Shown: positions 1 through 5,046 of the stretch, piece after piece | How positions within the stretch are numbered: the first letter of the stretch is position 1 | Layout: every line of letters starts with the position of its first letter | Assembly (NCBI GenBank): GCA_023441125.1 | Contig: JAEZQV010000316.1 | Location: 1-5,492, forward strand | Length of the DNA: 5,492 bases | Reading direction: 5' to 3' | Source of the DNA: Bacillota bacterium | GTDB taxonomy: Bacteria; Bacillota_C; Negativicutes; Sporomusales; Sporomusaceae | Notes under the pieces: model-generated | What the model saw: only the letters and a program-made list of their open reading frames with translations | Told to the model about the DNA's origin: nothing | Databases searched by the model: none | Position numbers and translations under genes: made by a program

Positions 1-169
1 CAGCATTCTGGTACGCCAGCGTGGTACCCATTTCCATCCCGGTAATAATGTCGGTATCGGCAAAGATGATACCTTGTTTGCCAAAGTTCCCGGCAAAGTC
101 GCTTTCGAGCGCAAAGGCCGTTATGACCGGCAAGTTAGTGTGTATCCTGCAGCAGAAGAAGCTATGTAA
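1..169 (+). CDS. rpmA: 50S ribosomal protein L27, C-terminal part (5' end outside window)
   Basis: This is the last 55 codons of L27, read in the frame starting at base 2 and ending with TAA at 167-169. The translation begins SILVRQRGT and contains [18 protein letters not shown] and then FERKGR...QVSVYP, which is the classic conserved core and tail of bacterial L27. L27 is a 50S subunit protein whose N-terminal arm reaches the peptidyl-transferase centre. That arm, and any N-terminal extension removed by the Prp protease in Firmicutes, lies upstream of the window. A strong intrinsic terminator follows 6 bases after the stop, so the upstream operon (usually rplU–ysxB/prp–rpmA in Firmicutes, not visible here) appears to end here. 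Identification is secure. Confidence 0.96.
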   Translation, partial: SILVRQRGTHFHPGNNVGIGKDDTLFAKVPGKVAFERKGRYDRQVSVYPAAEEAM

Positions 170-175
170 CAAACG

Positions 176-207
176 CCTGCGGCCCAATCAGCCGCAGGTT
201 TTTTTTT
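176..207 (+). terminator. Intrinsic terminator after rpmA
   Basis: A perfect 8-bp GC-rich stem, CCTGCGGC (176-183) paired with GCCGCAGG (191-198), closes a 7-base loop and is followed at once by nine T residues (199-207). This is a textbook Rho-independent terminator. It separates the ribosomal-protein transcript from the spo0B-like/obgE group, so downstream genes need either readthrough or a promoter of their own. Confidence 0.95.
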
Positions 208-302
208 AACGGGAGATTATATTTATTATTTACCTAGGCAATAACGCTGCAAGGTCACCGGTTCCCGACATACGCGGTGTGTTTATAAATTCTTACCAGC
301 AA

Positions 303-319
303 CTGTCGAAATCCGACAG
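303..319. promoter_or_regulatory. Perfect inverted repeat made of two opposed Spo0A-box-like heptamers
   Basis: CTGTCG (303-308) and CGACAG (314-319) form a perfect 6-bp inverted repeat with a 5-base centre. Bases 304-310 read TGTCGAA, identical to the core 0A box bound by Spo0A in Bacillus and other spore-formers. On the other strand, 318-312 reads TGTCGGA, one mismatch from the box. The site is 65-80 bases upstream of the spo0B-like ATG. The same heptamer also occurs by chance inside obgE near 1785, so the single box is weak evidence. The paired arrangement, the intergenic position and the sporulation gene downstream raise its value. It could instead be a site for another dimeric repressor. 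Confidence 0.4.
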
Positions 320-324
320 GTATT

Positions 325-353
325 TTGCCTGGCAGGAGCGAAAGATACATCAT
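325..353 (+). promoter_or_regulatory. Weak candidate sigma-A promoter for the spo0B-like gene
   Basis: TTGCCT (325-330) and CATCAT (348-353) are separated by 17 bases, and each matches its consensus hexamer at four of six positions. Transcription would start near 360, leaving a short leader containing the AAGGA Shine-Dalgarno (372-376) before the ATG at 384. The Spo0A-box-like palindrome would then sit about 40-57 bases upstream of the start, just ahead of the -35, a usual place for an activator. The hexamers alone would not justify a call. The need for a promoter after the rpmA terminator and the position beside the palindrome are the main support. Confidence 0.22.
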
Positions 354-383
354 TCATGCAGTATAGTTGGGAAGGATGAGTGT

Positions 384-599
384 ATGACAAACACAACTTG
401 CTCTGATATAGCGACATGTACTGATATTATCAAACTTCTCAGGGTCCAGCGTCATGATTTTCTAAACCACCTGCAGGTTATTCATGCTTTAATCCAGTTA
501 GAGCGGAAAGAAAAAGCGCTGCAATATATTGAGAAACTGGCGCATGATCCTGATATGATTTCCAATGTGCTGGCCGCTTACACAAATGAGCCTGAATAA
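384..599 (+). CDS. Minimal Spo0B-like phosphotransferase domain protein
   Basis: This 71-residue protein consists almost entirely of the helical histidine domain of Spo0B (SpoOB-type alpha-helical domain). Residues 23-33 read RHDFLNHLQVI, matching RHDWMNKLQLI of Bacillus subtilis Spo0B, whose histidine 30 carries the phosphoryl group; His24 is the equivalent here. A second predicted helix follows (about 43-58, ERKEKALQYIEKL). Bacillus Spo0B is about 192 residues and has a C-terminal degenerate ATPase-like domain that is absent here, with no remnant seen in 600-693. The gene sits between rpmA and obgE exactly as in Bacillus, which supports orthology. The start is ATG 384, with AAGGA at 372-376 spaced 7 bases. 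An upstream in-frame GTG at 279 lacks a Shine-Dalgarno and would add 35 residues without family resemblance. The inferred role is relaying phosphoryl groups between a Spo0F-like regulator and Spo0A in the cytoplasm. A regulatory stub of another Spo0B-type kinase is the main alternative. Confidence 0.82.
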   Translation: MTNTTCSDIATCTDIIKLLRVQRHDFLNHLQVIHALIQLERKEKALQYIEKLAHDPDMISNVLAAYTNEPE

Positions 600-693
600 T
601 TTCTTTTTCAGCCCGCAAGCGATGTCCTGCCGGGTATTGGATAAAAATGGGCACGCAAGTGCATATTACATATAAAAATGCAAGGGGATTTCT

Positions 694-1965
694 ATGTTTA
701 TCGACAGAGCCAAGATTACGGTTAAAGCTGGCAGTGGCGGAAATGGCATGTCCAGTTTTCGCCGGGAAAAATATGTGCCTAAAGGCGGCCCCAGTGGCGG
801 GGACGGCGGCCGTGGTGCCAATGTAGTGCTAATTGGCGACGCCAATCTGAATACACTGGTGGATTTTCGCTATAAGCGCCAATTTAAAGCCGACAACGGT
901 GCCAATGGTCAGTCCAGCAACATGCATGGCCGCGGTGCCGAAGACCTCCTTGTCAAAGTGCCGCCCGGCACTATTATCAAAGAGGAAGCTACCGGCCAAA
1001 TTCTGGGGGATATTACCGAGCCCGGCCAGCAGGTTATTGTGGCCAGAGGCGGCCGGGGCGGCCGGGGTAACGCCCGGTTTGTCAACAGCGTACACCGGGC
1101 ACCTACTTTTGCTGAATTAGGTGAACCGGGAGAGGAAACTACATTATTACTGGAACTTAAACTATTGGCTGATGTTGGCCTGCTTGGCTATCCGAGCGTA
1201 GGCAAGTCCAGTATTTTATCGATGGTGTCGGCGGCCAAACCGGAAATTGCCGCTTATCATTTTACTACTTTGTCGCCGGTATTAGGCGTTGTCAGTATCG
1301 CGGCAGGGCAGAACTTCGTATTGGCGGATATCCCGGGCTTGATCGAAGGCGCGCACGCGGGCGTGGGCCTGGGACACGATTTTCTGCGCCATATTGAGCG
1401 TACCAAGGTGCTTATTCACGTCCTGGACGTTTCCGGCCTGGAAGGCCGTGACCCCGTTGAAGATTTTCACAAGATTAACAATGAACTCAAACTCTATAAT
1501 GAGAAGTTGTTTAAGCGGCCGCAGATTGTTGCCGCCAACAAAATGGATTTGCCGGAAGCACAGGCAAACTTTCAACGGGTAGCTGAAACTATGCGGGGGT
1601 TAGGCCACGAAGTTTATCCTGTTTCCGCGGCAACCGGGGAAGGCCTGACGGCGCTGATGCAGCGCGCCGCGCAATTGCTGGCCGAATATGTGGAAGAACC
1701 GGAGGAAATTGAAGAAGCCAAAGTCTATGAGGCCAAGCCGGAAGATGAGTTTACGATCACCCGCGATGATGACGGCGCCTTTATTGTCGAAGGCCAGGGC
1801 ATTGAGAAGCTGGTGGCGATGACCCGCTTCGGTGATGAGGAAGGGGTACGCCGTTTCCAGGCCATTTGGCGCAGGCTGGGTATTGATGCAGAGCTCCGGA
1901 GCCGTGGTATCCGGGAAGGCGACACGGTCCGGATTCGCGATATGGAATTTGAGTTTAGACCATAG
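694..1965 (+). CDS. obgE: Obg-family GTPase ObgE/CgtA
   Basis: This 423-residue protein is a full-length Obg GTPase, an essential cytoplasmic factor in 50S subunit assembly and (p)ppGpp-linked growth control; in Bacillus it is also needed for sporulation entry and the general stress response. Residues 1-158 form the glycine-rich Obg fold (GGPSGGDGGRGANV at 31-44, RGGRGGRGNARF at 118-129). The G domain has the P-loop GYPSVGKSS (165-173), switch I YHFTTLSP (188-195), DIPGLIEGA (212-220), NKMD (282-285) and SAATGEG (311-317). The tail from about 345 to 423 is the OCT domain, ending EGDTVRIRDMEFEF. ATG 694 has AAGGGG at 682-687, spaced 6 bases. A small oddity is Val196 where most relatives have Asn in the TPNLG-type motif after switch I. 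It heads a tight cluster with yhbY and proBA. I found no convincing promoter in 600-693, so co-transcription with the spo0B-like gene is likely. Confidence 0.98.
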   Translation: MFIDRAKITVKAGSGGNGMSSFRREKYVPKGGPSGGDGGRGANVVLIGDANLNTLVDFRYKRQFKADNGANGQSSNMHGRGAEDLLVKVPPGTIIKEEATGQILGDITEPGQQVIVARGGRGGRGNARFVNSVHRAPTFAELGEPGEETTLLLELKLLADVGLLGYPSVGKSSILSMVSAAKPEIAAYHFTTLSPVLGVVSIAAGQNFVLADIPGLIEGAHAGVGLGHDFLRHIERTKVLIHVLDVSGLEGRDPVEDFHKINNELKLYNEKLFKRPQIVAANKMDLPEAQANFQRVAETMRGLGHEVYPVSAATGEGLTALMQRAAQLLAEYVEEPEEIEEAKVYEAKPEDEFTITRDDDGAFIVEGQGIEKLVAMTRFGDEEGVRRFQAIWRRLGIDAELRSRGIREGDTVRIRDMEFEFRP

Positions 1966-1976
1966 GAGGAAGTAAT

Positions 1977-2285
1977 TTGCAAGAGAACGAATCTATACTT
2001 ACCGGTAAACAGAAACGCTTTTTGCGAGCTTTGGGCAGCACGCTTGATCCTGTTGTGCAAATCGGTAAGAGCGGTGTACTGGCAGCGGTTGTTGAAAGTG
2101 CGGCCCAGGCGTTAGCCGCCCGGGAAATCATAAAAGTCCGGGTGCTGCAAAACAGCCCGGAAGAACCCAAGACGGCGATTGCCGCATTGTCCAAGGCAAC
2201 CGGTGCGGAACTGGTGCAGGTCATTGGCCGGAATGGTTTGCTATATAAGAAAAATGAAGAGAAATCGAAAATCGAATTGCCGTAA
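1977..2285 (+). CDS. yhbY: YhbY family (CRM-domain) ribosome-assembly RNA-binding protein
   Basis: This 102-residue single-domain protein belongs to the CRS1/YhbY (CRM) family, small RNA-binding proteins that associate with pre-50S particles. Family signs are LTGKQKRFLRAL (8-19), the GxxG loop GKSG (30-33) following PVVQI, the central strand block REIIKVRVLQN (49-59), and the closing TGAELVQVIGR (75-85) with LLY at 88-90. The start is TTG at 1977, read as fMet. It is preferred because AGGAGG (1964-1969) lies 7 bases ahead and the family's LTGKQ motif begins only 7 residues in. The stop codon of obgE (TAG, 1963-1965) is part of this Shine-Dalgarno, which favours translational coupling with obgE. 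Both products work on large-subunit maturation, so linked expression makes sense. The last 12 residues, rich in Lys and Glu, lie outside the domain. Confidence 0.95.
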   Translation: MQENESILTGKQKRFLRALGSTLDPVVQIGKSGVLAAVVESAAQALAAREIIKVRVLQNSPEEPKTAIAALSKATGAELVQVIGRNGLLYKKNEEKSKIELP

Positions 2286-2308
2286 TTTTATGGGGGAGTA
2301 GCAGTCAT

Positions 2309-3436
2309 ATGCTTACCAGAGAGAATTTAAGCAATGCGCAGCGCATTGTTGTTAAGGTTGGCACCAGTACATTAACTCATTCCACAGGCAAACTTAATCT
2401 TTTGCGGATTGAGAAGCTGGCGCGGGAACTGTCTGATCTTGCCAATCAGGGCAAACAAATTATTCTGGTCAGTTCGGGGGCCGTCAGCGCCGGCATGGAG
2501 CGTCTCGGACTCAAAACAAAACCCAAAACCATGCCCGAGAAACAGGCAGCCGCCGCTGTCGGGCAAGGCATCCTGCTGCATATTTATGAGAAAATGTTTG
2601 GAGAATACGGCCAAATTGTCGCCCAGGTGCTACTGACCCGCGCCGATTCGGTTAACCGCAAGCGTTATACCAACTCCCGCAACACGCTGATGGCGCTCTT
2701 AAATCAGGGCGTCATTCCCATTATCAACGAAAATGATGCCGTATCTATCGACGAATTGAAGATCGGGGACAATGATACGCTTTCGGCGATGGTCGCCAGT
2801 ATTATTGATGCGGATTTGCTTATCATCTTATCGGATGTTGATGGGGTTTTTACTGCCAATCCGCAGACAGACCCGGGCGCCACACTCTTAAGTGAAATTG
2901 CCGACATTACTCCGGCAATCGAAGAATTGGCCGGCGGGCCGGGGACACAGCGGGGGACGGGCGGTATGTACACCAAAATTCAAGCTGCCAAAATTGCCGT
3001 GAATTCAGGAGTAACTATGGTTATTGCCTCCGGTACCGCTGACGGCGTTGTCCGCGAAGTACTGGCCGGCAATAAAGTGGGAACCATCTTTATATCCAAG
3101 GAAAGCCGCCTCCAGATCCGTAAACGCTGGCTGGCATTTGGCGTCAGAGTCAGCGGCAAGGTTACCGTGGACAACGGCTGTGCGCAGGCGCTGCTAAAGG
3201 GAGGCTCCAGTCTGCTGGCGGCGGGGATTACTGCTGTGGAAGGCGATTTTGAGCTGGGTAATACCGTCAGTATAGTAAGCGCAAGCGGCCGGGAACTGGC
3301 CCGCGGCATTACCAATTATTCTGCCGATGATGTAAATAAAATTAAAGGCGCTCATACCCACGAAATTTGCGATCTGCTGGGATCAAAGCCTTTTGACGAA
3401 ATCGTGCATCGCGACAATCTGGTGCTACTGGTATAA
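2309..3436 (+). CDS. proB: Glutamate 5-kinase
   Basis: This protein catalyses ATP-dependent phosphorylation of L-glutamate to gamma-glutamyl phosphate, the committed and normally proline-inhibited step of proline synthesis. It is 375 residues, the usual length for the two-domain form. The N-terminal amino-acid-kinase domain (about 10-260) shows VVKVGTST (14-21), VSSGAVSAG (54-62), INENDAV (139-145), GDNDTLSA (153-160), LSDVDGVF (174-181) and GTGGMYTKIQAA (216-227). The C-terminal PUA domain occupies about 278-355, with the WLAFG entry at 274-278. ATG 2309 is preceded by GGGGGAG (2292-2298), spaced 10 bases. Only 23 bases separate it from yhbY, so there is no room for a T-box or other proline-sensing leader here. 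Control is therefore probably by the shared transcript and by feedback on the enzyme (the latter is family knowledge). It is followed by proA after 16 bases. Confidence 0.98.
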   Translation: MLTRENLSNAQRIVVKVGTSTLTHSTGKLNLLRIEKLARELSDLANQGKQIILVSSGAVSAGMERLGLKTKPKTMPEKQAAAAVGQGILLHIYEKMFGEYGQIVAQVLLTRADSVNRKRYTNSRNTLMALLNQGVIPIINENDAVSIDELKIGDNDTLSAMVASIIDADLLIILSDVDGVFTANPQTDPGATLLSEIADITPAIEELAGGPGTQRGTGGMYTKIQAAKIAVNSGVTMVIASGTADGVVREVLAGNKVGTIFISKESRLQIRKRWLAFGVRVSGKVTVDNGCAQALLKGGSSLLAAGITAVEGDFELGNTVSIVSASGRELARGITNYSADDVNKIKGAHTHEICDLLGSKPFDEIVHRDNLVLLV

Positions 3437-3452
3437 AGGAGGAGGGACAAGC

Positions 3453-4706
3453 ATGGACTACATAACCGAGCTTGGGGACAAAGGCCGTATTGCCAAACAG
3501 GCGGCCCGTCGGCTGGCCGCTTTGTCAACGGCTGTAAAAAACGGAGCCCTGCTGGCTATGGCTGCTGCTTTGGAAGAGAACCAGGTTAGCATTATCAGTG
3601 CCAATAACCAAGATATTGACCGGGCGGAGAAGGCCGGCATGCCAAAACCGCTCATTGACCGACTGCTGCTTAACCCGGCCAGAATAAAGGCCATGGCGGA
3701 CGGACTCCGGCAGATCGCCGCCTTACCGGACCCGGTTGGCGAAGTAGTAAGCGGCTGGACAAGACCTAACGGTCTCAGTCTGACTAAGGTGCGTGTGCCT
3801 CTGGGCGTTATCGGCATTATTTATGAAGCCCGGCCCAATGTCACGGTGGATGCCGCCGGCCTTTGCCTGAAAGCGGGTAATGCCGTTATTTTGCGTGGCG
3901 GCTCGGAAGCGATCGCCTCCAATGCGGCTGTTACGGCAATCATTGCCGGTGCTGCTGATGCTGCCGGTATTCCGGCTGGCGCGATTCAACTGGTGGAGAC
4001 CACCGACCGTCAGGCCGTGACCGCTATGCTTAAGCTTAATCAGTATCTGGATGTAATCATCCCCCGGGGCGGAGCCGGCCTTATCCGGACTGTTGTGGAA
4101 AACAGTACTGTCCCGGTTATAGAAACAGGTACCGGCGTTTGCCATACCTTTGTGGATGCCACCGCCGACCTGGCTATGGCCCAGGAGATTGCTTTCAATG
4201 CGAAAGTATCGCGGCCGGGCGTGTGCAATGCCATGGAAACGCTCTTGGTTCATCAGGCAGTAGCGGCTGAGTTTCTGCCGGTGATGCTGGCACGTTACCA
4301 TCAGGCCGGAGTTGAATTACGCGGCTGTGAACAGACCCGCCGCTTTCATCCGGCGGTGAAAGCGGCAACCGCAGCCGATTGGGCGGCAGAATTTTTAGCC
4401 TTGATCCTGGCCGTAAAAGTAGTGAACGGTTTGGACGAAGCGCTTGAGCATATTGCCGCCTATAGTACCCGTCACTCTGAAGCCATCGTAACCAGCGACT
4501 ACAATAACGCCCGGCGTTTTCAACAGGAGGTCGATGCCGCGGCTGTTTATGTTAATGCCTCTACACGCTTTACCGATGGCTTTGAATTCGGTTTTGGCGC
4601 TGAAATTGGCATAAGCACACAAAAACTGCATACCAGAGGCCCCATGGGGCTGCCTGAACTTACCAGTATAAAATATGTTGTTCATGGTACCGGGCAAATA
4701 CGCTAG
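3453..4706 (+). CDS. proA: Gamma-glutamyl phosphate reductase (glutamate-5-semialdehyde dehydrogenase)
   Basis: This enzyme reduces gamma-glutamyl phosphate with NADPH to glutamate-5-semialdehyde, which cyclises to pyrroline-5-carboxylate, the substrate of ProC (not in this window). It is 417 residues, the typical ProA length, with an aldehyde-dehydrogenase fold. Landmarks are GVIGIIYEARPNVTVDA (118-134), LRGGSEA (147-153), IPRGGAGLI (203-211), ETGTGVCH (224-231), the catalytic Cys258 in SRPGVCNAMETLLV (253-266), NASTRFTDG (368-376), and FGFGAEIGIST (379-389) followed by KLHTRGPMGL (391-400). The start is ATG 3453, with AGGAGGAGGG at 3437-3446. An earlier in-frame ATG at 3393 lies inside proB, has no Shine-Dalgarno and would add 20 residues foreign to the family. 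It follows proB by 16 bases, the usual pairing that keeps the unstable acyl-phosphate between partner enzymes. No terminator is evident directly after the stop. Confidence 0.98.
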   Translation: MDYITELGDKGRIAKQAARRLAALSTAVKNGALLAMAAALEENQVSIISANNQDIDRAEKAGMPKPLIDRLLLNPARIKAMADGLRQIAALPDPVGEVVSGWTRPNGLSLTKVRVPLGVIGIIYEARPNVTVDAAGLCLKAGNAVILRGGSEAIASNAAVTAIIAGAADAAGIPAGAIQLVETTDRQAVTAMLKLNQYLDVIIPRGGAGLIRTVVENSTVPVIETGTGVCHTFVDATADLAMAQEIAFNAKVSRPGVCNAMETLLVHQAVAAEFLPVMLARYHQAGVELRGCEQTRRFHPAVKAATAADWAAEFLALILAVKVVNGLDEALEHIAAYSTRHSEAIVTSDYNNARRFQQEVDAAAVYVNASTRFTDGFEFGFGAEIGISTQKLHTRGPMGLPELTSIKYVVHGTGQIR

Positions 4707-4734
4707 GCGCGGCGAGCCGGAGTTCATCTGAATT

Positions 4735-4806
4735 ATGGATAAGAAATTATATAAAATTGTAGTGTTAGTTATCCTGTTTTTATTCTGGCTTAGTAATTAT
4801 GAATAA
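4735..4806 (+). CDS. Possible 23-residue hydrophobic membrane micropeptide
   Basis: ATG 4735 to TAA 4804-4806 encodes MDKKLYKIVV followed by LVILFLFWLSNYE, a short lysine-rich N-terminus and one hydrophobic stretch (about 8-20) long enough for a short membrane span or a signal-like anchor. GGAG at 4719-4722 lies 12 bases upstream, which is rather far. Its last 8 bases, ATGAATAA, overlap the start of the next micro-ORF, an arrangement typical of translational coupling. Base composition is much more AT-rich than in neighbouring genes. I recognise no family. It may be a real coupled micropeptide, a leader for the following ORF, or chance. Confidence 0.33.
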   Translation: MDKKLYKIVVLVILFLFWLSNYE

Positions 4807-4948
4807 GTTAACAAGAATGGCAGATTACTATTATGCTGTCAGAAACTATCTTAAAACACCCAAAGGGCGACATGATGCAATTGACTATCTCCAGGCCGCT
4901 GCCGTCATTGCCGTTGTTATTGCCGTAATCGGGTACATAATAAAGTGA
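4799..4948 (+). CDS. Small single-span membrane protein, weakly Flp-pilin-like, unknown function
   Basis: ATG 4799 to TGA 4946-4948 encodes 49 residues. Residues 1-26 are polar and basic with a tyrosine cluster (DYYYAVRNY, 9-17). Residues 31-48 form a clear hydrophobic helix (AAAVIAVVIAVIGYII at 33-48) ending in Lys49. The block GRHDAIDYLQAAAVIAVV resembles type IVb Flp pilins, in which prepilin peptidase cuts after a Gly that precedes an EY pair and a hydrophobic helix. Here the acidic residue is Asp29 and the spacing from Gly23 is one residue longer than in the usual motif, so processing is doubtful. No good Shine-Dalgarno precedes the ATG, but the 8-base overlap with the upstream micro-ORF could supply ribosomes. 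The protein-like split into a basic head and a uniform membrane helix favours a real gene. The function is unknown. Confidence 0.5.
   Translation: MNKLTRMADYYYAVRNYLKTPKGRHDAIDYLQAAAVIAVVIAVIGYIIK
4914..4941 (+). promoter_or_regulatory. Possible upstream secondary promoter for nadD
   Basis: TTGTTA (4914-4919) and CATAAT (4936-4941) are spaced 16 bases and match the sigma-A hexamers at four and five of six positions. The site lies inside the end of the 49-codon ORF. If active it would be a second start about 50 bases upstream of the stronger extended -10 promoter. The match may be chance in a valine- and isoleucine-rich coding stretch. Confidence 0.2.
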
Positions 4949-4966
4949 CGGGCTGGCGTGAAATAC

Positions 4967-4995
4967 TTTTCATAGTGGCCGGTATTTGCTATAAT
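4967..4995 (+). promoter_or_regulatory. Extended -10 sigma-A promoter driving nadD
   Basis: A perfect TATAAT (4990-4995) is preceded by TGC (4987-4989), giving an ideal extended -10 element. TTTTCA at 4967-4972 is a fair -35 (four of six) with the optimal 17-base spacer. Transcription should begin near 5002, leaving a leader of about 45 bases before the nadD ATG. This indicates that nadD and its downstream partners are expressed separately from the obgE–proBA run. The -35 overlaps a short inverted repeat, TGAAA-TACT-TTTCA (4959-4972), that could be an operator but is too short to call. Confidence 0.75.
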
Positions 4996-5046
4996 GGTAA
5001 CAAGTTTGAATTTTTTGGATACTTCTGAGAGGCAGATATTAATATT

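Noticed and set aside
165..188. Antiparallel and frame-shifted ORFs at the left edge, including a 62-codon plus-strand frame over rpmA.
   Set aside because: The L27 frame is unambiguous, and the other frame crosses the terminator hairpin.
281..290. TATAAA at 284-289 as a -10 element.
   Set aside because: The hexamers at 16-18 bases upstream (around 260-267) do not resemble a -35, and there is no proper TGn extension.
279..383. A 35-codon N-terminal extension of the spo0B-like gene from GTG 279.
   Set aside because: There is no Shine-Dalgarno before 279, the extra residues do not resemble the family, and ATG 384 has a well-spaced AAGGA. The region is better read as a leader with regulatory sites.
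600..693. A possible promoter (TTGGAT at 637-642) or hairpins (CCCG/CGGG at 612-634, GCAC/GTGC at 651-662) before obgE.
   Set aside because: No -10 sits at an acceptable spacing from TTGGAT. The stems are only 4 bp and lack a T-run, so neither a promoter nor a terminator can be supported.
858..1282. ObgE P-loop GYPSVGKSS and switch I YHFTT as unusual variants of NVGKST and YPFTT.
   Set aside because: Bacillus-type Obg proteins carry PSVGKS and YHFTT as well, so these are normal for the lineage; only the PVLG change remains noteworthy.
1782..1796. A TGTCGAA heptamer within obgE.
   Set aside because: It encodes part of the OCT domain (IVEG), has no paired half-site, and about one such heptamer is expected by chance in this window.
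3393..3452. An earlier in-frame ATG for proA at 3393, overlapping the end of proB.
   Set aside because: It lies within proB coding sequence without a ribosome site. ATG 3453 follows AGGAGGAGGG and gives the standard 417-residue length.
3723..4301. A 192-codon open frame on the minus strand opposite proA.
   Set aside because: It is antisense to a complete, motif-perfect proA, its translation has no recognisable domain, and long shadow frames are common opposite GC-rich third positions.
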